Origin: Planctomycetota bacterium
GTDB taxonomy: Bacteria > Planctomycetota > J058 > JAJDCP01
NCBI GenBank assembly: GCA_029260765.1
Contig: JAJDCP010000036.1
Location: 1-59,800, forward strand
Reading direction: 5' to 3'
Length of the DNA: 59,800 bases
Part shown: piece after piece, positions 10,573 through 20,948 of the stretch
Numbering within the stretch: position 1 is the stretch's first letter
Layout: the number at the start of each line of letters is the position of its first letter
Translations under genes and position numbers: made by a program
The notes under the pieces: generated by a model
The model's database searches: none
What the model was told of the DNA's origin: nothing
The model's input: the letters and a program-made list of their open reading frames with translations, nothing else

Positions 10573-11742
10573 ATGCATGCACCGTGCCACGAGCACAGAG
10601 TCCTGTTGGTCCTGCTGGTGCTGGCGCTCGCCAGTTCCGCGTTGCTGGCACAGGATGTCGTCGAGGCCACCAGAAACTGGCAGGATGCGCTCGAGCCCGC
10701 CCCCACACTGGTCGGTGAACGCTGGTATGGTTTCTATTTCGGGAACAAGAACAGCGGGTATCTGCACTTCAACGTGCAACCGTGGGCCGATGGTGGGGGC
10801 TATCTGGTCGAAGTCGATGGCAGCTTGGAGATGGGCGCTGCGGGCGAACAGGTGGTCGAGACCCTGTACCTGGACTCCCAACTACGACTGGTGCGCGCCG
10901 AGCAAAGCAAGACGTCCGAGGGGACGGTCCGGCAGCGTTTGCTGACTCCCGGCGAAGGCGGCATCAGCTGGTCCGAAACTCTGGAGGGAGAGACCACCAA
11001 CCGCCAATTCAAAGTGGACCGCGAGCCGGCCGGCAGCCTGGTCCATGGCTTGCTGCTGTTCGAGGCCCATGGTGGGCGGTCCGCCGGAGAGCTAGCCTTC
11101 GTGCGTATCTCGGAGGGAGAGCTCCTCAACGTCGATATGGTCTTCTCAGGCGAGGCGAGCCTCGAGACGCGGAGCGATGGGGAGCACAAGGTGTGGACGG
11201 CGGTGCTGGATGAAGGCGCTCGTGTGACGCAAGTCACGCTGGCGGCCGATGGCCGGGTGCTGCGCTTCGGCCCGGACCCGCGCATCCGCTTCCTGCTCGT
11301 AGCCGACGAAGAGCAGGCGCGCGCCGATCTGGGCGAGGCACTCGTCGTGGACACAGACAGCCCGCGCGCGGCAGTCGTCGACTTCTTGCACGGCTTGCTC
11401 GGCGACGATGCGCGTTACGAACGCTGCGCTGTCTGGCCCGAGTTGAGCGAGAATCGCTGGGTTGCCGCGATGCGTGCCCAGGACATCGAAGTGACCGCTG
11501 AGATGCGGGCCAGCTACCGCACCGCGGCCACGGTCGCCAAGTTTCAGGCCGACATGCGCGCGTCGGCCAGCCATATCAACGAGGACCTCGTCTCGAAAGT
11601 GATCGGCGTACTCGCCGAGGCGATCGATGGCGAGACGGCCACCGTGGTCGAGCCAGGTGGCCTGACCTACGAGCTGAGGGCCGTCGATGGCAGCTGGAAG
11701 ATCGTGGATTTCCAGACCCCCGCACAGGAGAGCTCTGAATGA
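10573..11742 (+). CDS. secreted protein of unknown function
   Basis: 389 residues with a clear signal peptide (hydrophobic run RVLLVLLVLALASSALLAQ, probable cleavage near residue 26). The body starts with a WYGFYFGNKNSGYLHF segment and continues as beta-rich repeats, similar in style to periplasmic proteins that test how a sugar- or lipid-like ligand was processed; I cannot name a family. The last ~110 residues are mostly helical. AAGGAGG at 10560-10566 sets the ATG. Its stop overlaps the next start (ATGA), so the following 95-codon frame is translationally coupled to it. Confidence 0.65.
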   Translation: MHAPCHEHRVLLVLLVLALASSALLAQDVVEATRNWQDALEPAPTLVGERWYGFYFGNKNSGYLHFNVQPWADGGGYLVEVDGSLEMGAAGEQVVETLYLDSQLRLVRAEQSKTSEGTVRQRLLTPGEGGISWSETLEGETTNRQFKVDREPAGSLVHGLLLFEAHGGRSAGELAFVRISEGELLNVDMVFSGEASLETRSDGEHKVWTAVLDEGARVTQVTLAADGRVLRFGPDPRIRFLLVADEEQARADLGEALVVDTDSPRAAVVDFLHGLLGDDARYERCAVWPELSENRWVAAMRAQDIEVTAEMRASYRTAATVAKFQADMRASASHINEDLVSKVIGVLAEAIDGETATVVEPGGLTYELRAVDGSWKIVDFQTPAQESSE

Positions 11743-12026
11743 CGGCCCGTCTCGACGCGCGTGCGCTGCAATGCGCCACGCGGTTCCTGACAGGCAACCC
11801 GGGGGAGAGTGCCTTCCTGCAGGCGGCGCAGGAGCTTGCCGAGAGCGTCACGCCCTTCCTGCTCGCGCACCCCGAATACGTGCAGGCCAAGATCCTCGAG
11901 CGCATCACCGAGCCTGACCGGGTGCGTTACGGCAAAGAAGATGGCCCTATCAACTACGTCGAAGGTTCGAACCTGGCAGGTTTCGTCAAAGTGGCCGAAG
12001 CGATGCTTGCCTACGGGCTGGTGTAG
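11739..12026 (+). pseudogene. internally deleted glutamate dehydrogenase remnant (N- and C-terminal ends joined in frame)
   Basis: An intact 95-codon frame whose two halves match the two ends of a ~450-residue hexameric NADP-type glutamate dehydrogenase. Residues ~8-61 (FLTGNPGESAFLQ..., PFLLAHPEYVQAKILERI, TEPDRV) correspond to the N-terminal dimerisation segment, which in GdhA reads approximately FLEQNPKYRQMSLLERLVEPERV. Residues ~62-95 (YGKEDGPINYVEG, SNLAGFVKVAEAMLAYGLV) correspond to the extreme C-terminus, approximately NYVQGANIAGFVKVADAMLAQGV in GdhA. The catalytic Lys, substrate and nucleotide domains (~350 residues) are absent. The join lies near 11920-11925. It cannot be catalytic. 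It could be a deletion pseudogene, an assembly collapse, or a retained oligomerisation miniprotein. Confidence 0.8.
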
Positions 12027-12037
12027 CGGGCAGCTGC

Positions 12038-13828
12038 TCATTCCAGCCGCTCGCGGTACCCTTCGGGGGCGACCGCCCGGTAGATCTCTGCTATGCTCTG
12101 CAGCCAGGTCTCTGCAGGCAATTCCACCTCCCCCAGCCCGCGCACTCCCAAGCGCCGCACCCCGCCACGGTCGTCGTAGCACAGGCCCCCATAGGTCTCC
12201 AGGTAGCCGAGCCGCCCGCCGTGCAGGGCAATACGGAACAGCATGCGTGCCAACCAATAGCGGGGAATCGGCGCGCTGCAGCCCTGTTTGCCGAGCAACG
12301 CCCGCACGTGCTGCCCGTCCACGGCCTGCAGCTGTAGATCGCCACAGCCCACCGGCAGGCGCCCGGCAGCGGCGCTCTCATAGACAGCAAAGGGAGGTTC
12401 CGGAAGGCGGATCCAGCTGGCAGGTGGTGGGGTTGGAGGGGTCGTGGGGGAACTGAGCAGCAAGCAGCGCCCCAGCCCTTGCCCGGGAAGCACCACCCCC
12501 GGCGGCAGGTAGACAAGATCTCCGGGGAAGTGCGGCTCCTCGCCTGCCAACACCAACAAGTACCCCCCGCATGCCGGCGCGACCTGCTGCGGTGCGACCA
12601 GCAACTCCAGGCGGGTCGTCCCGATCCTGCCGAGCAGGCGCGGACCTTCGGCAGAAGTCGCGGCCAGCAGGAAAGGCGGCGGCGGACCGCGGTAGCTCTT
12701 GACGTCGGCCTCCCGCCCCGCAGTGACGAACAGCGGCCGGTCGTAGGCCGCAGGTGTCGGCTGGTCCGCGCAGACCACGATGCTCAACCCGCAGCGCCGC
12801 ATGCCCGGCCCAAAGGCGAAGGGCTGCCACGGGGCCCGCAAGCGCCCCGGCCAGTGGAGCAGCCCCTGCGGGTGGAGCACCAGGTCTCCGAGACCGGAGC
12901 GGATGCGGCCGGCGTCTGTCCCGTCCGGGTCGCTCAGCAGAGTCAGGAAGCGCAGGGCCCCGAGCAGCGGATCGCCGGTCTCGAGGTTGAGGCTGTACTC
13001 ATCGGAGATGTTCGCGTGCGCGAAGTACAGAGGCTCTGAAGCGGTGATCGCCTCGAGCTGCGCCGAGCCGACCTGCGCGACCACCAACAGGTGATGCTCG
13101 AAGCGCTGCGGACGCGCGAGCAGGGTGCGCAGATTGCAGCGCCGGAAGCGCCCAGGCAGCCGAGGGCGCTCGGCGGGAGGAAAGCGCCAGTGGGCTGTTG
13201 TCGGGTGCCGCCGCGGGCTGGCAGCGGCGCTGGGCGGTGGAGGCTTATCCGATCGGGCCGCCCCGGCCCAGCGCAACGCCGCCCCCGCCACCCGCTCCCC
13301 CAGTGCATGCGCCGTGCGCCGGTCGCTACGGGGCGGAGCCGTACTGGGATCCTCGTCGACATTCGACTGGGCCATCGCCCCAAGGAAGCTCGCCAGCCGG
13401 TTGAGATCGTCGCGGCTGCCCCGGCTGCTGTTGTTCCCAGGTGGCAGCCCGAGGCCTATCCAGAGCATGCCGTGCTGGGCGGCGAACACGGCCAGCTGCA
13501 CCAATGTGTTCAACTTGTCGCCGCTGTGCCCGGCGGAGTTGGTGAAGCCCGCTGCCAGTTTGTCCTTCCAAGCCTGCCCCGCCCAGGCTCGGGAGCTGCT
13601 GGCCTCCATGAAGGCTTTGAAGGCAGCCGACACGCTGCCCATGAACGTCGGGCAGCCGAAAATGATCGCATCACAAGCGGCGAGGAGCGGCCAGTCGACG
13701 GTGGCCACGGCCATCAGCGTGGCCTGTGCGCCCTCCACATCATCCACTCCCTGCGCGACCGCCTCCGCCACCACGCGGGTGTGGCCTTTCTCGGAGTGGA
13801 ACACGACCGCGATCTGCACCATCGGCAT
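12038..13828 (-). CDS. flavodoxin/WrbA-like domain fused to a large C-terminal domain of unknown, possibly cupin-like, type
   Basis: 596 residues. Residues 1-~190 form a flavodoxin/NAD(P)H:quinone oxidoreductase domain: FHSEKGHTRVVAEAVAQGV holds the FMN-phosphate loop, followed by IIFGCPTFMG and FTNSAGHSGDKLNTL, with a family-like end at RTAHALGERVAGAAL. After a Pro-rich linker (~190-225), residues ~225-596 form a beta-rich region with GDLVLHPQGLLHWPG and GDLVYLPPGVVLPG, each reminiscent of a cupin strand pair; a bicupin dioxygenase-like fold is possible but unproven. The second ATG (13822) follows AGGGG better than the first. The gene begins 8 nt after the hydrolase stop, so the two form one operon. 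Confidence 0.65.
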   Translation of the reverse strand: MPMVQIAVVFHSEKGHTRVVAEAVAQGVDDVEGAQATLMAVATVDWPLLAACDAIIFGCPTFMGSVSAAFKAFMEASSSRAWAGQAWKDKLAAGFTNSAGHSGDKLNTLVQLAVFAAQHGMLWIGLGLPPGNNSSRGSRDDLNRLASFLGAMAQSNVDEDPSTAPPRSDRRTAHALGERVAGAALRWAGAARSDKPPPPSAAASPRRHPTTAHWRFPPAERPRLPGRFRRCNLRTLLARPQRFEHHLLVVAQVGSAQLEAITASEPLYFAHANISDEYSLNLETGDPLLGALRFLTLLSDPDGTDAGRIRSGLGDLVLHPQGLLHWPGRLRAPWQPFAFGPGMRRCGLSIVVCADQPTPAAYDRPLFVTAGREADVKSYRGPPPPFLLAATSAEGPRLLGRIGTTRLELLVAPQQVAPACGGYLLVLAGEEPHFPGDLVYLPPGVVLPGQGLGRCLLLSSPTTPPTPPPASWIRLPEPPFAVYESAAAGRLPVGCGDLQLQAVDGQHVRALLGKQGCSAPIPRYWLARMLFRIALHGGRLGYLETYGGLCYDDRGGVRRLGVRGLGEVELPAETWLQSIAEIYRAVAPEGYRERLE

Positions 13829-13835
13829 CCCCTGT

Positions 13836-15104
13836 TCAGCAGAAGCGTGCGCGCAGCCAATCCACCACGAGCGCCATCAGCTTGTCTCTAACGGGGCTCT
13901 CACGAGCGCCGAAATCCGGCTCGAAGTAGTGGCGTGCCTGCTCGACAACATGGAACTGGCTGTCGGCAGCGCGCAGGGCTGCGCGGATCGGCTCGTGGTC
14001 CGTGCGCGGGAAGATCTCGCGGTCGCAACCGGCCTGCACGACCAGGATGGGCTCGCTGATCTGCGGCAGGTTGCGCAGCAGGTCGGCCCGCGACGCATGG
14101 GCCGACCAGGTCGACAACCAGGCCTCGGGTGTGCAGGTGCGCGCGAAGCCCAGCAGCTGTAGATTCATCAAGTCCGGACGCTCGCTGAGCAGCGAGCCGT
14201 AGGAGCGTGGCGAAGGATCTAGATGGCGCGCGACGTAGTGCAGGTTGGCCATCGTCCGGTAGACCACCATCAGAGGTTCAAACGCCCGCCGACGCTGCCA
14301 ACCCAGGCTCTGGCTTTTGGCAGGCAACGCCTGATCCGCCGCTTTCGCGCAGGCGCGCCGCGAGAGCCAGCCCCGCGCGATGGCGTCGAGCCGCGCCAGG
14401 CGCGCGCGCTGGCCGGCCCGGTAGCGTTGTACGAAGTCGGGGCTGTACTCGCTCCACTGTGGAGGCGTTCGGAAGCCATTCGCCGGCAGGTACATGTCCA
14501 GGTCCGGATCGCTGAGCAGCGGATCCCGCTCGTCGACCACCGCGGGATCGATGGCCTGGGCGAGCACGTGCCCCTGACCGCGGTGGGCGGCGACCAGCAC
14601 CAGGCCGTCGGCGGCGGGCAGTGTGGCGCCGGGCAGCAGGGTCGCCGCACCGCCGGGCGTCTCGTGCACCCGCTCGGCCGGTGCCGCGCCGGCCTGGGCT
14701 TGATAGTAGGCCGCCAGCGAGCCTCCCCCCGAGTTGCCGAGCAACACCAGCCGTTCGACGCCGCGATGCTGCTTCAGCCAGGTCGCACAGGCGCCCAGGT
14801 CAAGCAGCAGCTCTTCATGGACCGTGCGCGTGTCATCCCAGGGATTCCGGCTCTGCGCGCCCAGACAGCCGAAGCCGGCGGCCACCAGGGAGGGAAAGCT
14901 GTAGTGATGGCTGAAGTCGACCTTGGGATGCATCGCGAGCACCGCGACTTTCGGGCGCGGATTGCCGGGGGGCGTCCAATACAGCGCCGAGATCTGGCGG
15001 AAGTCCTGTGTGCGCAGCAGGCGGGCCTCGAGTCCGGCTCCTTTGGGGGGGGATTGGAAGCGGAAAGGCATGCCTCCCCAGTAGGTCTGGGAGATCAGCG
15101 TCAT
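13836..15104 (-). CDS. alpha/beta hydrolase
   Basis: 422 residues from the ATG at 15104, which follows a strong GGGGGAGGA ribosome site; a longer frame to 15173 is possible but unneeded. The nucleophile elbow is LLGNSGGGSLAAYY (Ser near residue 130), and near the C-terminus PILVVQAGCDREIFPRTD and VEQARHYFEPDF supply the usual acid and His. HPKVDFSHHYSFPSLVAAGF resembles the oxyanion region of serine esterases/acyl-transfer hydrolases. Substrate unknown. With the flavodoxin fusion downstream it may act on a shared, possibly aromatic, substrate, which is an inference from operon structure only. Confidence 0.8.
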   Translation of the reverse strand: MTLISQTYWGGMPFRFQSPPKGAGLEARLLRTQDFRQISALYWTPPGNPRPKVAVLAMHPKVDFSHHYSFPSLVAAGFGCLGAQSRNPWDDTRTVHEELLLDLGACATWLKQHRGVERLVLLGNSGGGSLAAYYQAQAGAAPAERVHETPGGAATLLPGATLPAADGLVLVAAHRGQGHVLAQAIDPAVVDERDPLLSDPDLDMYLPANGFRTPPQWSEYSPDFVQRYRAGQRARLARLDAIARGWLSRRACAKAADQALPAKSQSLGWQRRRAFEPLMVVYRTMANLHYVARHLDPSPRSYGSLLSERPDLMNLQLLGFARTCTPEAWLSTWSAHASRADLLRNLPQISEPILVVQAGCDREIFPRTDHEPIRAALRAADSQFHVVEQARHYFEPDFGARESPVRDKLMALVVDWLRARFC

Positions 15105-15235
15105 GGTTCCTCCCCCCGGCAGCCCGCCCCGTTGTATCTTGGCTGTGGGGTGGCGATGAGTCAAACGGAGCAAGAAATTCCAGGCTTTGATGTCCCCAAG
15201 CCTGCGTCCGTGACAATATCCTCCAGGAGGATGCG

Positions 15236-15766
15236 ATGGACGCCCGCGACCTGTTCGAGATCTTGGTGCGCGAGCACAGCCCGATGCTCAACACCTATCT
15301 GCGCGCGGCCTTGCGCGACCCCAGCGCCATCGATGACATCTTCCAGGAGACCTTTCTGACTGCCTGGCGCCGGATCGACAGCTTCGACCGTACACGTCCC
15401 TTCGGCCCCTGGCTGCGCGGCATCGCGCGCAACCTGTTGCTGGCCCACTACCGTACCCGGGCACGCGCCCACGCCCCGGTCGATGCCGAGCTGCTGCTGC
15501 AGATCGAGGCACGGCTGGGGCCGATCGAACGCAGTCCCGGGGATAGCTGGGATGCGCGTCTCGAAGGCCTGCGAGGCTGTGTGGCCGGGCTGGGCCCCCA
15601 GGCCGGCAAGGCCATCCATCTGCACTACTGGCAACGCCTCGACCTCAAACAGGTCGCCCAGGAGCTGGATGTTTCCTGGGAGGCCGCGAAAAAACGCCTG
15701 CAACGCGCGCGCTCGGCGTTGCTCGACTGCATGCGCCGCAAGTACCCCGTCGCAGGAGAGCTCTGA
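15236..15766 (+). CDS. ECF-family RNA polymerase sigma factor
   Basis: 176 residues with region 2 (residues ~5-75, DDIFQETFLTAWRRIDSFD and FGPWLRGIARNLLLAHYR) and region 4 (~118-170, HYWQRLDLKQVAQELDVSWEAAKKRLQRAR). Start ATG at 15236 with AGGAGG at 15225-15230. The downstream gene starts inside its stop codon (TGATG) and encodes a membrane protein of anti-sigma type. It is likely autoregulated and controls the redox/oxygenase gene that follows. Confidence 0.93.
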   Translation: MDARDLFEILVREHSPMLNTYLRAALRDPSAIDDIFQETFLTAWRRIDSFDRTRPFGPWLRGIARNLLLAHYRTRARAHAPVDAELLLQIEARLGPIERSPGDSWDARLEGLRGCVAGLGPQAGKAIHLHYWQRLDLKQVAQELDVSWEAAKKRLQRARSALLDCMRRKYPVAGEL

Positions 15767-16584
15767 TGGACAGCCGAGAAGCCGACGGCCTGCTGCTCGA
15801 TGCCCTGCTGGAACATCTTGGGGGCCAGCAGCAAGCCCCCTTGCAGCGCCGGACCGAGACGGTCTTGAGGGCCCTGCACTCGCCGCCGCCGGTGCGGCGA
15901 CGCAGCTGGCGCGGCATAGTGCAGCTGGCCGCCGTGTTCTTGCTGAGTCTGTTGGTCTACGGCTGGTGGCCTCCTGCGCAGACCGCCGAAGCGGTGCTGG
16001 ACCGAGCGCTGGAGGCCAGCCAACAGAGCGAAGACCGCCGCTATCTGGTAGAAGTCGTGCGCGCGTCGGCGAACCGTCTGCGCTTCGAGCTCGACGTGCA
16101 CGGTGCCCGTCGTTGTGTGCTTCGCGGGCAGAGCTTCAGCCTGGGACTCGACGGCCAGCAAGCCTGGTTTGTACCTCTTCTGGGGCCGGTGCTGGTCAAT
16201 CCTGAGCCGGTGTTGATCGAAGCCTGGCTCGAGCGCAGCGGCGCCCCCGCTCCTTTTCTCGAGCTGACCACTGTGCTGAGGCGCCTGCGCGAGCGCTATC
16301 AGCTCGAGCTTCTGCCCGCCACCGAGGGACCTGCCGCGGGACGCCGCCTGCGCGGCTGGGCGCGGGAGCCCGACGAGCTGGGACCCCAACGCATCGAGCT
16401 GCTGGCCGACGCCCAGAGCGGTGTGGTGCGCGAGCTACGGCTGCTCTGGGATGCTGGACGTAGCCCGCTGGGGCTGCGGCGCATCGAGCTCAGCCTGAGT
16501 GGTTTCCCCGACCTGCCCCCCGATTGGTATCGACATCAGGCCCACCACGAGCCGGATCGTGCGGTTCTGGTCCTCAACCCTTGA
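15766..16584 (+). CDS. single-pass membrane protein, probable anti-sigma factor
   Basis: 272 residues with a short acidic, Arg-containing cytoplasmic part (~1-45), one membrane helix (GIVQLAAVFLLSLLVYGWW, ~50-68) and a ~200-residue extracytoplasmic beta-rich domain. Translational overlap with the ECF sigma gene is the usual arrangement for an anti-sigma regulator that holds the sigma factor at the membrane. No zinc-binding HxxxCxxC anti-sigma motif is seen, so this is inferred from context and topology. Confidence 0.65.
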   Translation: MDSREADGLLLDALLEHLGGQQQAPLQRRTETVLRALHSPPPVRRRSWRGIVQLAAVFLLSLLVYGWWPPAQTAEAVLDRALEASQQSEDRRYLVEVVRASANRLRFELDVHGARRCVLRGQSFSLGLDGQQAWFVPLLGPVLVNPEPVLIEAWLERSGAPAPFLELTTVLRRLRERYQLELLPATEGPAAGRRLRGWAREPDELGPQRIELLADAQSGVVRELRLLWDAGRSPLGLRRIELSLSGFPDLPPDWYRHQAHHEPDRAVLVLNP

Positions 16585-16597
16585 ATGGAGAGAAACA

Positions 16598-18418
16598 ATG
16601 AAACGCGCTGCCTTGTGGGGTTTGCTGGCGAGCAGCCTGGTCTTCGGCCAGAGCGTCGCGGGCTGGAAACAGTTGGCTGTCGACGGCACGCTGCACCGTC
16701 TGGGCGGGCGTGGTGGCGATGACCCGTTTGCCCTGGTGTTCCTGGGCAACGAGTGCCCGATCAGCCTGCGCAGTCTGCCGCAGCTGGCCGAGATCGCCCG
16801 GCAGGCGGCAGACAACGACATCGTTTGCTACGGCGTGCTGTCCGATCCCGTGCTCAGCCGTGCGCAGGCAGCCCGCTTCCAGAGCGAGTATGGCATCGAA
16901 TTTCTGCTCTTGTTTGATGCCTCCGGAGATCTCGCCCGAGCGCTGCAGCCCAGCCATGTGCCCGAGGCCTTTGTGTTTGCGGAGGGTGTGCAGGTCTACC
17001 GCGGCCGCATCGACGACAGCTTCGATGCACCGGGCAAGCCTCGAGTCGTCACCCGCCATCATGAGTTGGCCGACGCGCTGGCCGCTGTCGCCGAGGGCCT
17101 GTTGCCTGCCGTCGCCTCGACCGAGCCGGTGGGCTGTGTGTTCGAGAGTTGGAAGCCCGAGCTGTTGCCGGAGCAACCGTCGTACACCCGCGATATTGCG
17201 CCCCTGCTGGCGGCCCATTGCGTCGACTGCCACCGCGAAGGTGCGGCCGCGCCGTTCTCGTTGCTCAATTATGAGGACGCAGCCCGGCGCGCCCGGATGC
17301 TGGCGCTGTTGGCCGAGGATGGCAGCATGCCTCCCTGGAAGCCCGAAGCCGGCTTCGGACACTTCCTGGACACACGCGGACTGCGGCCTGAAGAAGTCGC
17401 GCGCTTGCGTGACTGGGCTCTGGCTGGTGCCCCTCGAGGCGCCCCCGAGGAGCTTCCTCCCGCCCGCGACTTCCCGAAGGAGTGGGCCTTCGGGGAGCCG
17501 GATGTGGTGATCGAGATGCCAGAGGCCTTCGAGATCGCCGCCGATGGGGACGACGTCTACCGCGCGTTCGTCATCCCGAGCACGCTCGGGGCGCGCGATG
17601 TGGCGGGCTTCGAGTTCCGCCCCGGCGCGCCGGGCGCCGTCCACCACGCCCTGTTCTTCCTCGACACCAGCGGGGCGGCCCGCAAAAAAGCCGAGGCCGA
17701 CCCTGGCGTGGGCTATGCGGCCTTTGGGGGCGTCGGTTTCGTGCCGGCCGGTAGTCTGGGGGGCTATGCTCCGGGCGCGGCGCCGGTGATGCTGCCCGAT
17801 GGACTGGCCCGGGCGCTGCCCGCCGATGCGGACATCGTGATGCAGATCCACTACCACCCGAGCGGTAAGGCCGAGAGCGACCGCAGTCAGCTCGCTCTGT
17901 ACTTCGCCGACGCACCCGTCGAGCGCCACCTCAGGGGTCTGATCGTCGGTACCCGCGACATCGACATCCCCGCCGGTGAGCCGGACTACCGACGCAGCGT
18001 CGAACTGGAGCTGCCTGTCGACGTGCAGTTGATCGGGGTCACCCCGCACATGCACTACCTGGGCAAGGAGATGACGGTCGAAGCTGAGCTGCCGGACGGG
18101 ACGGTGATCCCTTTGGTCCGGGTGGCCGACTGGGACTTCCGCTGGCAGGGCCAATATCTGTATGCCGAAGAGATCCACCTGCCTGCCGGGACGCGCATCA
18201 AGCTGGAAGCCCACTACGACAACTCCGCGGACAATCCCGACAACCCCAGCTATCCGCCCGTGCGCGTGCGCCGCGGCGAGCAGACCGATGACGAGATGTG
18301 CCTGTGCTTCTTTCAGGTGACCACTTCTACACCGGGAGATTATCAGCGCCTGCGCTTGGCGATGTTCCGCCACTTTGCAGGCAAGTTGTTGGGGCCCGCG
18401 GGGGTAGACAGCCGTTGA
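16598..18418 (+). CDS. exported redoxin-cytochrome c-copper monooxygenase-like fusion protein
   Basis: 606 residues, starting at ATG 16598 behind GGAGAG, with a signal peptide (residues 1-~20). Residues ~25-165 form a thioredoxin/peroxiredoxin-like domain (FALVFLGNECPISLRSLPQLAEIARQ) with a single Cys in ECPIS where peroxiredoxins carry the redox motif. Residues ~190-300 hold one c-type haem site, HCVDCH. Residues ~320-600 match the copper type II ascorbate-dependent (PHM-like) monooxygenase fold, with His clusters VHHALFF, IHYHPSG and PHMHYLG in the expected order. Redoxin plus cytochrome c with a copper oxygenase-like tail is frequent in planctomycetes; the substrate is unknown. It is cotranscribed with the sigma/anti-sigma pair, which probably controls it. 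Confidence 0.85.
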   Translation: MKRAALWGLLASSLVFGQSVAGWKQLAVDGTLHRLGGRGGDDPFALVFLGNECPISLRSLPQLAEIARQAADNDIVCYGVLSDPVLSRAQAARFQSEYGIEFLLLFDASGDLARALQPSHVPEAFVFAEGVQVYRGRIDDSFDAPGKPRVVTRHHELADALAAVAEGLLPAVASTEPVGCVFESWKPELLPEQPSYTRDIAPLLAAHCVDCHREGAAAPFSLLNYEDAARRARMLALLAEDGSMPPWKPEAGFGHFLDTRGLRPEEVARLRDWALAGAPRGAPEELPPARDFPKEWAFGEPDVVIEMPEAFEIAADGDDVYRAFVIPSTLGARDVAGFEFRPGAPGAVHHALFFLDTSGAARKKAEADPGVGYAAFGGVGFVPAGSLGGYAPGAAPVMLPDGLARALPADADIVMQIHYHPSGKAESDRSQLALYFADAPVERHLRGLIVGTRDIDIPAGEPDYRRSVELELPVDVQLIGVTPHMHYLGKEMTVEAELPDGTVIPLVRVADWDFRWQGQYLYAEEIHLPAGTRIKLEAHYDNSADNPDNPSYPPVRVRRGEQTDDEMCLCFFQVTTSTPGDYQRLRLAMFRHFAGKLLGPAGVDSR

Positions 18419-18487
18419 CCCCCCTCCCCCGCTCGGGTACATCAGGGAGCACCCCAGCTGGCCGCCGCGCCGGAAGCGAGACTCCCC

Positions 18488-20272
<1,785 letters not shown>

Positions 20273-20297
20273 GGCGGGCGCTTCGTCTGCAGGCGAC

Positions 20298-20936
20298 TCA
20301 GAGCACCTCGGCCCACTCTTCTTCAGGATAGCTGATCGAGACCGGCCCCGGCGGCATGTCGCGTGCCCAGGCCTTGCCCTCGGCATCGGTGCTGCCTTCG
20401 GTGTGGCTGCCGTCCGGCAACGTGATCACAAAGGGCCGGTCGGCCATCGGCTGGCCGTCCTCGTCACTGAGGGTGAAGCAGACGTCCTCTTTGAACTTGA
20501 GCAGGGCGGACGTACCCTTCTTCTTGCCCACCTCAACCTCGAAGAAGAGCTCGGGATGGTTGAGCTTGCCGGCCTCTTCATCGCCGGGCTCCAGAGGCTC
20601 GTCGTCGTCATCGTCCACGTAGACATACGACCAGGGCGAGTCGAGCTTGCCTCCCTGTACCGTCGCTTCGAGCCGTGCCACCGAGTCGTGCTTGCCGTCG
20701 TGGTCCCACTCCTGGATGTGGATCTTGGCCGGGCTGCCGTCGGCGGCACCGCTGATTTCGGCGAGCAGGTGCACCTCTTCACCTTCCCGCGCTTCCTCAC
20801 GGTCCCAGCGCGCCTTGATGGGTACGGCGAGCACGAACTTGTAGCGCTGCCCCGCCTGGACCTTGATGCCTGTACGCAGGGTCTTTTTGCCATGGCGCCG
20901 CGTGGGATTGCGGGGCTTGTCGTTCTTGTCTGCCAT
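20298..20936 (-). CDS. acidic protein with C-terminal CarboxypepD_reg-like domain, third gene of giant-protein unit
   Basis: 212 residues, no signal peptide. The N-terminal 20 residues are basic. The middle (~25-150) is a beta-rich region interrupted by an Asp run (VYVDDDDDEP). The C-terminal ~50 residues (FVITLPDGSHTEGSTDAEGKAWARDMPPGPVSISYPE, given here as one motif spanning 150-205) resemble short beta-sandwich modules that often end proteins associated with type VI or contractile injection systems. Confidence 0.6.
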   Translation of the reverse strand: MADKNDKPRNPTRRHGKKTLRTGIKVQAGQRYKFVLAVPIKARWDREEAREGEEVHLLAEISGAADGSPAKIHIQEWDHDGKHDSVARLEATVQGGKLDSPWSYVYVDDDDDEPLEPGDEEAGKLNHPELFFEVEVGKKKGTSALLKFKEDVCFTLSDEDGQPMADRPFVITLPDGSHTEGSTDAEGKAWARDMPPGPVSISYPEEEWAEVL

Positions 20937-20948
20937 GCCGAGTCCCCT

